Source: Terriglobia bacterium (GTDB lineage Bacteria > Acidobacteriota > Terriglobia > Terriglobales > Acidobacteriaceae). Taken from it: a stretch of 54,936 nt of DNA. Positions within the stretch are counted from its first letter, which is position 1. Each line of letters begins with the position of its first letter. Positions 17,510 through 25,619 of the stretch are shown one piece after another. Both the position numbers and the translations under genes were made by a program. Under the pieces are notes generated by a model. It worked only from the letters and a program-made list of their open reading frames with translations, was not told the origin of the DNA and did no database searches. The stretch lies in contig JAIQFA010000028.1 of the NCBI GenBank assembly GCA_020073525.1, positions 1-54,936 on the forward strand. Reading direction: 5' to 3'.

Positions 17510-18253
17510 ATGAAGATGTCCGGCTTGTTGAAAGCCCTACCCCTGGCGCTGGTCCTGATAACGTCGAGCACGACCATCAGCTGTGGCTCAAGCTCAACCT
17601 CAAGTAATCCAGCGCAGATTCGCGTGATCAACGCCATCCCCGACGGCCCCGCTTTGGATATCGATATCAACGGATCAAACATCCTTACCAACTTGCCCTT
17701 CGGCACGATTCAGCCATCCAACACGCCGGCAAGCTACGTGACCGTACCCTCGGGCAATGTCGTGATCCAGGGCTTGGCAACCGGCACCACCAGCAATCCC
17801 GTTCCCCCAACCGGCAGGATCACTTTGAAAAGCGCTGTGCAGTACACGGTGGTCGCGGTGGGACTTGAATTCAACAACAGCGCCCCCTTGCTGGTAGCCG
17901 ACGACAACTCGGCCCCCATGGGGACCAACGTGGAGTACCGCGTGATCAACGCCTCAAACAGCTCACCCGTGGGCGGGGTTGATATGTATATCGTTCCCCC
18001 CGGCTCGAACATCACGAATTTCACACCTCAGTTCTCCGGCATTGGCAGCAACCAGGCAAGCACCTACCAAAACGTTCCCTTCCTCGCCGGTGGTTATACG
18101 GTGATCGTCACCGCAAACGGCGGCAAGACCCCAATCATTACCCAGCCCTCCGCGACCAACGCCGCCTCGATCACGACTTTCGTGATCCTGGACAATCCCG
18201 GCGGCAATAATGGAATCTCTACCACCCCTCTAGTCCTGAACGACCTCAACTAA
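17510..18253 (+). CDS. DUF4397 lipoprotein, copy 2
   Basis: 247 aa from ATG 17510. Lipobox TISC after a hydrophobic stretch. Clear paralogue of the preceding gene: IRVINAIPDGPALDIDIN, then EYRVINASNSSPVGGVDMYIVPPGSN and the same C-terminus. The untranslated leader is also shared (AAACTGCCTTTGGAGA here, AAACTGCCTTTTGGAGA in copy 1), so the duplication included the ribosome-binding region. In this copy the old GGAGA is farther from the start, and a weaker TAGAGA precedes the ATG. Confidence 0.85.
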   Translation: MKMSGLLKALPLALVLITSSTTISCGSSSTSSNPAQIRVINAIPDGPALDIDINGSNILTNLPFGTIQPSNTPASYVTVPSGNVVIQGLATGTTSNPVPPTGRITLKSAVQYTVVAVGLEFNNSAPLLVADDNSAPMGTNVEYRVINASNSSPVGGVDMYIVPPGSNITNFTPQFSGIGSNQASTYQNVPFLAGGYTVIVTANGGKTPIITQPSATNAASITTFVILDNPGGNNGISTTPLVLNDLN

Positions 18254-18273
18254 TCGCAAGATAAAAAAGGACA

Positions 18274-18291
18274 GGGCCTCGATCGAGGCCC
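18274..18291. terminator. Hairpin after DUF4397 copy 2
   Basis: GGGCCTC-gatc-GAGGCCC, 7-bp stem 20 nt after the stop, preceded by an A-tract (ATAAAAAAGG) that becomes a T-tract on the minus strand. It may serve convergent transcripts from both sides, including the STAS gene. Confidence 0.5.
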
Positions 18292-18312
18292 CGTAAAGAA
18301 CCAGTTTTCTTT

Positions 18313-18340
18313 GTAGAGACGCGGCAAGCCTCGTCTCTAC
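18313..18340. repeat. Family B palindromic repeat
   Basis: GTAGAGACGcGGCAAGCCtCGTCTCTAC, almost perfect. Lies between convergent DUF4397 and STAS genes. Confidence 0.7.
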
Positions 18341-18352
18341 ACGATCTCCCTG

Positions 18353-18706
18353 CTAAGCTGCATCCTTCTTGAACGACTTCGCGGCATCTTCGGTATCGTC
18401 GAACACTTCAAAAATAGTAAAGAGCTTGGTGACCTGCAGAAGGTCTCCCACGCGCTGGCTCAGACTCGCCAGTTTCACCGCGCCCCCCGCGTTGCGCGCC
18501 GTCGTATAAAGCGAAACCAGTGTTCCCAACCCGCCGCTATCGATGAAATTCACTTCCCGCAGATTCATCACAATCTTCGGGCTCTGGGCCAGGAGTTTCT
18601 TGACCGTATCGCGCAAGCTGGCCGATTCTTCCCCGAACACCAGCCGGCCGCTGCAATCCACCACCAGCACGCCCTCCAACGCTCGTGTGCTCATTCTCAG
18701 TTGCAT
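18353..18706 (-). CDS. STAS-domain anti-sigma factor antagonist
   Basis: 117 aa from ATG 18706 (GGAG 10 nt upstream; ATG 18694 is the alternative). The STAS domain covers nearly the whole chain: VLVVDCSGRLVFGEES, KIVMNLREVNFIDSGGLG with the phosphorylatable Ser of DSGG, then LVSLYTTARNAGG. Such SpoIIAA-like proteins bind an anti-sigma kinase and are switched by Ser phosphorylation. No partner kinase or sigma factor gene lies next to it. Confidence 0.88.
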   Translation of the reverse strand: MQLRMSTRALEGVLVVDCSGRLVFGEESASLRDTVKKLLAQSPKIVMNLREVNFIDSGGLGTLVSLYTTARNAGGAVKLASLSQRVGDLLQVTKLFTIFEVFDDTEDAAKSFKKDAA

Positions 18707-18814
18707 AAGCGCTAATCTCCAATATTCACGGTAAATACAACTGGATGAGCCTACCCCGCCCGACTCCGCTGCGCAAGCGGCCGACACGTTGGGTGGTACC
18801 CTGAAATTCGTCAG

Positions 18815-18890
18815 CCACCAAGGACACGAAGCCCCGCAAGGGTTACCCCTAAGGCTTTCCTTCGCGCTGCTTCGTGTTCTTTGTGGTGAA
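18815..18890. repeat. Dyad repeat (CCACCAAGGACACGAAG / CTTCGTGTTCTTTGTGG)
   Basis: Imperfect inverted repeat with 17-nt arms, separated by about 40 nt, in the region between the divergent STAS and dnaX genes. Confidence 0.55.
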
Positions 18891-18909
18891 TGATCTTGCT
18901 GTGACGAGA

Positions 18910-18939
18910 TTAAACAGCCCGCGCGTCAGACTGTATAAT
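18910..18939 (+). promoter_or_regulatory. Possible dnaX promoter
   Basis: A perfect -10 hexamer TATAAT at 18934-18939 with a weak -35 (TTAAAC, 18910-18915) 18 nt before it. Transcription would begin about 18946, leaving a leader of only about 5 nt before the ATG at 18951, so either the mRNA is nearly leaderless or the real promoter is farther up. AGGGA at 18941-18945 also looks like a ribosome-binding site, which argues for the latter. Confidence 0.35.
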
Positions 18940-18950
18940 CAGGGATTCGC

Positions 18951-20837
18951 ATGAGCTACCAGGTCCTGGCGCGCAAATACCGTCCGCAGAAATTCTCCGA
19001 CGTCATCGGCCAGGAACACGTCACCCACACCCTGCAAAATGCCATTGCGCAAGAGCGCATCGCGCACGGCTATATCTTCAGCGGACATCGTGGCATCGGC
19101 AAGACGACCGTCGCCCGCATCCTGGCGATGGCCCTCAACTGCCGCTCGTCCGAGAAGCCCGTCGCCGAGCCCTGCGGCATTTGCGAATCCTGCACCGAGA
19201 TTCGCGCCGGCAACTCGGTGGACGTCATCGAAATCGACGCCGCCACCAATCGCGGCATCGACGAGATCCGCGAACTCCGCGAAGCCGCGCGCTACCGTCC
19301 GGCGCGCGACCGCTTCAAAATCTACATTCTCGACGAAGCGCACCAGATCACCGACGCCGCTTTCAATGCCCTGCTCAAAACGCTGGAAGAACCTCCCGGC
19401 CACGTCATCTTCATGATGGCCACCACGCAGCCCGAAGATATCCCCCAGACCATCCGCTCGCGCTGCCAGCACTTCAGTTATCGTGCCATGAAGTTCGACG
19501 ACATCATGGGGCAACTCCGCGACATCGTCACGAAAGAGAACATCCCCGCCGATGAGGACGCCCTCGCCCTGCTCGCCGAGGCGGGCGACGGCTCGATGCG
19601 CGACGCCCTCTCCATTCTCGACCAAGCCATCGCCTCCACCGCCGACCACCTCACCCACGATTCCGTTCGCAGCCTGATTGGTTCCGCTCCCGCCGCGGCG
19701 CTCGAAACCGTCATGCAGGCGGTGGCCGAAAGTTCGAGCGAGAAGATCCTCGTGCTGGTCGATGAGCTCATTGGCGAAGGCCACAGTCCCACGCATTTCG
19801 CCCGCCAGTTGCTGCGTTTCCTGCGCAATGCCACCGTTGCGAAGATCGCGGGCAAGGACTCCGCCCTCCTGCAGATTTCCTCCGACGAACGCGCCCGCGT
19901 GGGCCGCATCGCCGACCTGTTTAGCGAAGAAGACCTCGCCCGCCATCTGCAGATCATGCTCCGCACCCACGGAGAGCTTGGATATCGCCAGGAACAACGC
20001 TTCCACCTCGAACTGGGTCTGCTGAAAATGGCGTATGCGCAGCGTCTGCTTCCCATCGAGCAGTTGCTCAGCGAGGCTGCCGCGTCCTCTTCACCAGTTC
20101 GCACGGCGCCGAGGCCGGTTCTCGCTCCGCCTCCAGTATCTCGTTCTCTTACTGCGCCCGCAGATGCCCGCCGCGCAGAGTCGACGCCAGCGCGATCGAA
20201 TTCTGTGTCGCCGTTCGCGGCCGACTCTGCGCGCAAAGGCACGCCCAAGGCGGAGTCTTCCGGCGATAACACGGCATTCGCAGACAAGAGTGTCCGCGTC
20301 ACACAACCGGCGAGCGGCGCCAGCGCCAACGTAGTCATCATGGGATCGGCCGCGCCTGACTTGTCGCCGGCGACGGAGGCGCAGCCCGTCGAACGTCCAG
20401 AAGTGAAGGCCGACCTGAAAGCCGAGCCCAGGAACGAGCCGAGGCCCGAAGGAAACACCGACTCTCTGCGTGACGCTGTACTCAACGCGCTGAGCAACCA
20501 GCAAATGCTGGTGTCGATTTTGGAAACAGCACAGTGGACGCTGGCGGGAAACTCCCTGATCGCAAAGGCGGCCGCGTCCAGCACGATGATCGAAATGTCA
20601 TTCACCGCCGAAGCGCGTCGCATCGCCAGCGCAGCCGCCAGCGGTCTGGCCGGAAGACCCATCAAGATGCAAGTCGAGCCGGGTGGGTCGGCGCAGCCGT
20701 CGACCGCGCCACGCCGCACGGCGACATTAAGCGGAACGGCCCGCAGCCGAGCGGAGCAAGACCCAATCGTGCAGCGCATGCAAGAAAAATTCGGAGCAGA
20801 AATTCGCACCGTGATCGACTATCGGGAGAAACACTAA
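18951..20837 (+). CDS. dnaX: DNA polymerase III subunit gamma/tau
   Basis: 628 aa clamp-loader ATPase. The N-terminal AAA+ domain reads YQVLARKYRPQKFSDVIGQE, Walker A GHRGIGKTT (45-53), the zinc-binding cysteines (C64 and CGICESC), Walker B with ILDEAHQ, and sensor motif TTQPEDIPQTIRSRCQ. Domain III follows. Residues about 370-510 are a Pro/Ala-rich variable linker, then a tau-like C-terminal region (LSNQQMLVSILETAQWTLAGN...). I saw no obvious A-rich slippery site, so there is no visible sign of a shortened gamma form. It heads a dnaX-ybaB-recR cluster. Confidence 0.96.
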   Translation: MSYQVLARKYRPQKFSDVIGQEHVTHTLQNAIAQERIAHGYIFSGHRGIGKTTVARILAMALNCRSSEKPVAEPCGICESCTEIRAGNSVDVIEIDAATNRGIDEIRELREAARYRPARDRFKIYILDEAHQITDAAFNALLKTLEEPPGHVIFMMATTQPEDIPQTIRSRCQHFSYRAMKFDDIMGQLRDIVTKENIPADEDALALLAEAGDGSMRDALSILDQAIASTADHLTHDSVRSLIGSAPAAALETVMQAVAESSSEKILVLVDELIGEGHSPTHFARQLLRFLRNATVAKIAGKDSALLQISSDERARVGRIADLFSEEDLARHLQIMLRTHGELGYRQEQRFHLELGLLKMAYAQRLLPIEQLLSEAAASSSPVRTAPRPVLAPPPVSRSLTAPADARRAESTPARSNSVSPFAADSARKGTPKAESSGDNTAFADKSVRVTQPASGASANVVIMGSAAPDLSPATEAQPVERPEVKADLKAEPRNEPRPEGNTDSLRDAVLNALSNQQMLVSILETAQWTLAGNSLIAKAAASSTMIEMSFTAEARRIASAAASGLAGRPIKMQVEPGGSAQPSTAPRRTATLSGTARSRAEQDPIVQRMQEKFGAEIRTVIDYREKH

Positions 20838-20920
20838 AGCTTGAATCGCCGAGACGCCGAGGGCGCCGAGAAAACGGAGAGTCCGTTTCTATGTGTACCC
20901 GGCGGTTAAAAAGGTCTTCT

Positions 20921-21223
20921 ATGTCTGGATTCAATTTGCAGGAACTCATGTCGCAAGCTAAGCAGCAGTACGAAACGCTGCAGAAGAAGATGGAGCAGAC
21001 CGTAGTCGAAGCCTCGGCCGGCGGTGGCACCGTCACCGTAAAAATGGATGGCCGCAAGCAAGTACTAGGCATCGTCATCGACCCCGAGGCAGTCAAGGCT
21101 GGCGATGTGGAGATGCTGCAGGACCTGGTAATGGCCGCGCTCAACGAAGCCGGCCGCAAGGTCGATCAGGCCATGCAATCCAGCGTAGGCGGAATGCTCG
21201 GCGGACTCGGGGGCATGTTGTAA
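20921..21223 (+). CDS. ybaB: YbaB/EbfC-family nucleoid-associated protein
   Basis: 100 aa from ATG 20921. N-terminal amphipathic helix with [16 protein letters not shown], then [22 protein letters not shown], the conserved YbaB beta core, and a Gly/Met-rich tail ([11 protein letters not shown]). Forms DNA-binding dimers in other bacteria. Sits between dnaX and recR, the usual position of this gene. Confidence 0.93.
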   Translation: MSGFNLQELMSQAKQQYETLQKKMEQTVVEASAGGGTVTVKMDGRKQVLGIVIDPEAVKAGDVEMLQDLVMAALNEAGRKVDQAMQSSVGGMLGGLGGML

Positions 21224-21225
21224 AG

Positions 21226-21321
21226 CGATCGGATCATCGGGCCATCGGGTGATCGAAATTCAAGGGCAAGAGCATTTGCACTTTAGATCACCCGATGACC
21301 CGATCACCCGATGGCCCGATA
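21226..21321. repeat. Dyad repeat built of the word GATCACCCGATG
   Basis: GGGCCATCGGGTGATC on the left is inverted by GATCACCCGATGACCCGATCACCCGATGGCCCGAT on the right, across about 40 nt. It lies between ybaB and recR and would form a long hairpin in the shared transcript. Confidence 0.6.
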
Positions 21322-21335
21322 GGTTCATAAATTCT

Positions 21336-21935
21336 ATGTCTCGCTTTGCCGAACCGATGACCCGCCTCATCGACGAACTCAAAAAGCTGCCGGGCATCGG
21401 CAACAAGAGCGCGCAGCGCCTCGCCTTCCACATCCTGCGCTCCAGCGAGGACGACGCCGAAGCTCTCGCCTCCGCCGTCCGCGACGTCAAGGCCAAGCTG
21501 CATTTGTGTTCGATTTGCAACAACATCACCGATGTCGATCCCTGCGAATACTGCAGCAGCCCGACGCGCAATCAAAAACTGGTCTGCGTGGTCGAGGAGC
21601 CGACCAACATCGCCGCCGTCGAGAAGACGCGCCATTTCAACGGCGTCTACCACGTGCTCCACGGCTCGATTTCGCCGTTGCACGGTGTCGGTCCAGAACA
21701 GTTGCGAATTGCAAATTTGATGAGCCGGGTCGGCAGCGGCGAAATCGAAGAAGTCATCCTCGCCACCAATCCCACGGTCGAGGGAGAAGCCACCGCCACC
21801 TACCTCGCTCAGCAACTCAAACGGCAGGGCTTGCGCGTGACCCGCATTGCCATGGGAATTCCGGTGGGCAGCGACATCGAATACACCGACGAAGTCACCA
21901 TGCTGAAGGCGATGGAAGGCCGGCGGGAAATGTAG
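21336..21935 (+). CDS. recR: Recombination protein RecR
   Basis: 199 aa from ATG 21336. Helix-hairpin-helix region [21 protein letters not shown], four-Cys zinc finger [16 protein letters not shown], and Toprim domain [14 protein letters not shown]...[14 protein letters not shown]. RecR loads RecA with RecO/RecF at gaps. Final gene of the dnaX-ybaB-recR cluster; the intervening dyad repeat may affect its expression. Confidence 0.97.
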   Translation: MSRFAEPMTRLIDELKKLPGIGNKSAQRLAFHILRSSEDDAEALASAVRDVKAKLHLCSICNNITDVDPCEYCSSPTRNQKLVCVVEEPTNIAAVEKTRHFNGVYHVLHGSISPLHGVGPEQLRIANLMSRVGSGEIEEVILATNPTVEGEATATYLAQQLKRQGLRVTRIAMGIPVGSDIEYTDEVTMLKAMEGRREM

Positions 21936-22105
21936 ATTTGACTTATCCCGTCGAGCTGCAAGCACGGCCGTGTCCGACTACGCGGAAGCGTTGACAGGAT
22001 GCCCGTTACAACTTGGCTTCGCCCCCCGCCTCGGCCTCGTTCTTCGCTTGACGTTCGAATGCCTCCCCCTTACGATTAGGAGAGCCTAGAGTTCAACCGT
22101 CTTCG

Positions 22106-22345
22106 ATGATCGATCCGACCACCTTGCGACATCGCATCGCAGAGAATCCGGGTGGGGTTGGCGTTAGTGTGGTCTTCAAAGCGGAAGGCAAGGAACTGCA
22201 CCATTCTGTTTCGCTGAAGTTCACTCCCCTGCAAGTCCCTGAAGAACCGCAGGCGCTAGAGCGCTCTCGACGCGATCCGCTGGCGACCTCGGCATTCAAC
22301 CAGCCGAACCTGAATCCTGATAGAGGGGGCAGTGCATGGGTATGA
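22106..22345 (+). CDS. Possible small protein overlapping the next gene
   Basis: 79 aa, ATG 22106, no clear ribosome-binding site. Its last 10 nt overlap the start of the next small gene, an arrangement compatible with translational coupling. The sequence has a plausible beta segment (GVSVVFKAEGKELHHSVSLK) but no known motif. It could be a chance frame. Confidence 0.3.
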   Translation: MIDPTTLRHRIAENPGGVGVSVVFKAEGKELHHSVSLKFTPLQVPEEPQALERSRRDPLATSAFNQPNLNPDRGGSAWV

Positions 22346-22536
22346 AAGAGGACCGGAGCGGGGAGTCGCCGCAGGAGGAAACAGCTGCGCGCGCGGAATC
22401 CACTCCGACGCGTGGCCGCAAACTCTATCAGAAGCCGGCGTTCCGCTTCGAACGCGTATTTGAGACCATGGCGCTGTCCTGTGGCAAGACAAACTCAACG
22501 CAGAGCCAGTGCCGCTTCAACCGTAAGAACTCGTAG
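22336..22536 (+). CDS. Small Cys-containing peptide, possible RiPP-like precursor
   Basis: 66 aa from ATG 22336, with GAGGGGG about 6 nt upstream; ATG 22342 is alternative. The N-terminal 30 residues are hydrophilic and acidic to basic (KEDRSGESPQEETAARAE), then KLYQKPAFRFERVFETMALS, then a short tail with two Cys (SCGKTNSTQSQCRFNRKNS). The pattern of polar leader, KP-x-F anchor and small Cys/Ser/Thr-rich tail resembles ribosomally synthesised peptide precursors, but no maturation enzyme is next door. Function unproven. Confidence 0.5.
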   Translation: MGMKEDRSGESPQEETAARAESTPTRGRKLYQKPAFRFERVFETMALSCGKTNSTQSQCRFNRKNS

Positions 22537-22622
22537 TTTCGTATCGGGGCATCGCAATAGCGATGCCGCACGCGGATCAAGTTAGAGGCCCCCTTCAGGG
22601 GCTGTGGAGCCATCGACATCCT
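22535..22622. repeat. Family C two-hairpin intergenic repeat, copy 2
   Basis: TTTCGTATCGGGGCATCGC-aata-GCGATGCCG, then AGGCCCC-cttca-GGGGCT, then CATCGACATCC. Overlaps the last bases of the small peptide gene's stop region. Confidence 0.7.
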
Positions 22623-22766
22623 GGGGAATCCGTGATGAAACCCGACGACAGATCGCGCGCGTGTTACCAAGGTCACCTTCGGCTCCCCTCTTTCCCAGTG
22701 GTACCGAATCGGAACCTTACTTACAATGAGAGGGATCCCCGATCCAAAGCTCTGAGGAGACACACC

Positions 22767-24572
22767 ATGCGAGCATGCGCATTCCGCTGGTTCGGTGGAG
22801 CAATTGGCCTGCTCCTGCTGGGCATTCCACTTTCCGGGCAGGTACGCATGGATTCCCCCTCCCCGGGCGACGGCGAGACGCACCTCGGCTATCCGCAGGA
22901 TTGGAGTTCGCAGCACCTGTTGATGCCCGGCGCGCGCGTCGAGGACGCGCTCGCAGCCCGCGACCCGCGCCATGTCTACAACATGGTGATGCGGCAGGTC
23001 GCAATCGAAAACGCACGCCGGGCACTGCTGCCCATCCCGCGCCGAACCAAGGTCGACTGGTCGGTTTCCCTCGAGAATGGCTACGTGCCGCAGAACAAGT
23101 TTCCCGCGAAATACCGCTTTGACATCAACAGCGAGAGTTGCAGTTCCGATTACGTCGTCTTCGGCCTCACCGTGACTACCGGGACACAGGCCAACCTGGT
23201 CGGGGTCAACAACCTGTACACCGAAGCGACTCCGCCGTGCAATAGCGGCACACCTTGGGTGTCATTCGCCTACAACACCGTTACGCACGGCGGACAGATC
23301 CGCACCTCAACGGTGCTCTCGACCGACGGGACGAAAGTGGCGTTCGTCGAAAGCACCGCCGGCGCTTCCTATTTTCATGTTTTGCTCCTGCCCAATCCGA
23401 TTCCCGTGCCGCCGACGCATGCCGGGACAGTCTTGAGTCCGCAGACTCCGACCTCCTGCACCACACCGACAACACCGGGCTGCATGACGACGCTCACGAT
23501 CGAGACCGCCGCCAGCAATACTAATTCCTCGCCTTGGGTCGACTACGCTTCGGATACGGCGTACGTGGGTGCCGATAATGGTTTACTGTACAAGATCACG
23601 CCGGTCTTCCGCGGCGGCGCGCCCGCGCTGGTCACTAATTCCGACTGGCCCGTCACCGTCTCGAACCAACCCGTCAAAGTGTTGACCGATCCGGTCGTGG
23701 ATACGACGACCGGCAGAGTCTTTCTCGGCGATGGCGAGGGTTTCCTCTATGCCGTCAGCCTCAGCAGCCCGGGTGCCACATTCTCGGCGCGGCAGACAAT
23801 CGGGTGGGCCACTCACGGAGCCGGCACCGGCATTATCGATGCGCCGATTGTAGTCAACGATTCCGCCAATCCCACAACCAACCAGGTCTTCGCCTTTACC
23901 GGATGCAGCAATGTGGTGGGGGATGGAGGCGCGATCAGCCAGATTGCGGCGAACTTCACCAATACAACCACCTACACCACCGTGGACCTCGGCTCGTCGG
24001 ACGGCACGGGAAATTGCACCGGGGGCAACTTACACTCGGGAACGTTTGACAACGCATTCTGGCTGAATGGCACCACCTCGGGACACATGATCGGGTGCGG
24101 ATTCGTTTCCGGAACTACGACCCGGCCGCTGAAGCCATCGAATCCAAAAATGTATTTCTTCAAATTCGCCAGCGGCCTCATCACCAGCACGGGCGTCTCA
24201 TCTTTTGTTGTAAACAGCACGGTGGGAGACGAGTGTTCGCCCCTGACCGAGTTTTACAACGGCACAACCGACAAGATGTTCTTCGGAGTCGGCGGTTCGA
24301 CAGATGGAGCGGTGGAAAGCTCGACGATCAATACTGGTTCATTGACAGCACCAAGCTGCTTGACTACGCCAAGCGCCAGTTGTGTGAAAGCCCCCGCCGC
24401 CCTCGGAGGCACGAGCGGCATCGTCATCGACAACCAGGTGTCGAATGGTGGCACCAACATCTACTTCACCCCGCTTGCGGTCGGGACCGTGAACAGCCAG
24501 AAATGCAATGTGTCCGGAGGCTCCTCAAACCCCTACTGTGCGGTCAAGCTGACCCAGTCGGGTTTGAACTAG
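22767..24572 (+). CDS. Large secreted beta-propeller-like repeat protein
   Basis: 601 aa from ATG 22767 with GAGGAG 8 nt upstream; longer in-frame starts lie in the repeat. Signal peptide with hydrophobic core AIGLLLLGIPLSG. The mature chain is Thr/Ser/Gly-rich and all-beta, with blade-like repeats such as WVDYASDTAYVGADNGLLYK and GRVFLGDGEGFLYAV that resemble PQQ/quinoprotein-type propeller strands. Several Cys pairs (CTTPTTPGC, CLTTPSASC) suggest disulfides. No catalytic site recognised. Confidence 0.75.
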   Translation: MRACAFRWFGGAIGLLLLGIPLSGQVRMDSPSPGDGETHLGYPQDWSSQHLLMPGARVEDALAARDPRHVYNMVMRQVAIENARRALLPIPRRTKVDWSVSLENGYVPQNKFPAKYRFDINSESCSSDYVVFGLTVTTGTQANLVGVNNLYTEATPPCNSGTPWVSFAYNTVTHGGQIRTSTVLSTDGTKVAFVESTAGASYFHVLLLPNPIPVPPTHAGTVLSPQTPTSCTTPTTPGCMTTLTIETAASNTNSSPWVDYASDTAYVGADNGLLYKITPVFRGGAPALVTNSDWPVTVSNQPVKVLTDPVVDTTTGRVFLGDGEGFLYAVSLSSPGATFSARQTIGWATHGAGTGIIDAPIVVNDSANPTTNQVFAFTGCSNVVGDGGAISQIAANFTNTTTYTTVDLGSSDGTGNCTGGNLHSGTFDNAFWLNGTTSGHMIGCGFVSGTTTRPLKPSNPKMYFFKFASGLITSTGVSSFVVNSTVGDECSPLTEFYNGTTDKMFFGVGGSTDGAVESSTINTGSLTAPSCLTTPSASCVKAPAALGGTSGIVIDNQVSNGGTNIYFTPLAVGTVNSQKCNVSGGSSNPYCAVKLTQSGLN

Positions 24573-24990
24573 CTGTCCGGAGAGGGACGGAGGACGGCTC
24601 TAATCCCGATTTTGCAGCCCACCACCCCTGCCGCCATGCACCGGATCCTGTGCAACACTTTGAAGCTCTCTCCCCGTCCGCACCTTCGACCCGCTCTAAC
24701 TGACCCGCGCACTATCCTGTCAACCAATGTATTTTCTATATTTTAGGGGAACAACTAAAACCATCGCACGGACTTACAAACTGGCCCCATACGTGCTGCC
24801 TCCGAGACGTCTGCATCCTCGCTCCTTTTGAACACGTTTGCTGGCGCGAGACGCATAACCGGACGTCAACCGCGTCCGCACAAATCTCAGGGCCAGCCGC
24901 GCCGTGCTGTGATGTAACCGCATCTCAACCGACGCTACCGAAACCGGGCCTGACCGCCCGGTTTCATTTTTCAGGGGAATACAAATTTTC
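24573..24990. other. Long intergenic region with a terminator-like hairpin
   Basis: No protein-coding signal that I trust. At 24941-24964 AAACCGGGC-ctgacc-GCCCGGTTT is followed by CATTTTTC, a rho-independent terminator pattern on the plus strand. It lies about 370 nt after the nearest stop, so it may end a long 3' UTR or an unannotated small RNA transcribed rightward. The AT-rich stretch near 24730-24745 could hold a promoter, but its spacing is poor. Confidence 0.4.
24941..24975 (+). terminator. Rho-independent terminator
   Basis: 9-bp stem AAACCGGGC/GCCCGGTTT with a 6-nt loop, then CATTTTTC. Confidence 0.6.
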
Positions 24991-25014
24991 GTAGAGACGG
25001 GGCTTGCCCCGTCT
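24991..25014. repeat. Family B palindromic repeat
   Basis: GTAGAGACGGGGC-tt-GCCCCGTCT just beyond the stop of the nuclease-like gene. Confidence 0.7.
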
Positions 25015-25024
25015 GGCCGCAATC

Positions 25025-25552
25025 TCAATCGCCAGCAGTCCCCAGCAGGAATCCATTCGCTTCCTCGTCCTGTCCAATCAGTCCCTCCGGCAGACGGCCC
25101 CGGTTGTATTCCGCCATGCGATTCTTCCACTTCAGGAAGTCGGTAATGCTCTGCGGCTCGATACGCACTTCCACCCGCCGCAAGCTCGCCAGCAGAAGGT
25201 TCATCTCGTTCTGGAACCCGACCGCCGACCGCAGGTTCTTGGCCGACGCCTTGACCTTCTCAATCTCCCGTCCCCACACCTCGAGCAGCCCCCAACCCGC
25301 CGGAAGTTCCTCGGTCCGAATCAACCCGCGCGGCGCCAGATAATACCGCTCACACCCGACGCCCATCTCCGGCTTCTGCCGAAAAGGCTTGTCACGATCC
25401 GAGAGAAAATCCGAGCGCGACACTTTGCTTTCGACCAGCACCGAATGGCAAGCCTTCTTCCACCCAATCGCATCCGGCATCTCGCCGCTGACGCAAGCCT
25501 GCTCGCTAAGCACGACTCCGCAGCGATAAAGCCGCAGCCACCGCACCGCCAT
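25025..25552 (-). CDS. MmcB-like PD-(D/E)XK nuclease-fold protein
   Basis: 175 aa from ATG 25552; a GTG at 25576 would add 8 residues. The open frame continues upstream into the CHAD gene, which is unlikely to be used. The core has PDAIGW followed by SVLVESKVSRSDFLSDRDKPFR, which fits the D...ExK active site of the restriction-endonuclease fold and resembles the DNA-repair protein MmcB (a surface ESKxSRxDF segment followed by CERYYLAPRG). The C-terminus is a helix with ITDFLKWKNRMAEYNRG. It lies 67 nt after the CHAD-HD stop on the same strand, so the two may be co-transcribed. Confidence 0.55.
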   Translation of the reverse strand: MAVRWLRLYRCGVVLSEQACVSGEMPDAIGWKKACHSVLVESKVSRSDFLSDRDKPFRQKPEMGVGCERYYLAPRGLIRTEELPAGWGLLEVWGREIEKVKASAKNLRSAVGFQNEMNLLLASLRRVEVRIEPQSITDFLKWKNRMAEYNRGRLPEGLIGQDEEANGFLLGTAGD

Positions 25553-25619
25553 CGCAACTAATTTTGCATGAGTCACACAGGAAGTTTGAGAGGCGAACGC
25601 GGTTCTGAAAAGTGTCAGC

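Noticed and set aside
18951..20837. Programmed frameshift in dnaX giving a short gamma subunit
   Set aside because: No A-rich slippery heptamer with a downstream hairpin was found in the expected linker; the only A-run is near the 3' end.
24774..25130. 118-aa minus-strand frame in the gap after the propeller gene
   Set aside because: Low-complexity basic composition, no ribosome-binding site and no motif; overlaps the terminator and a family B repeat.
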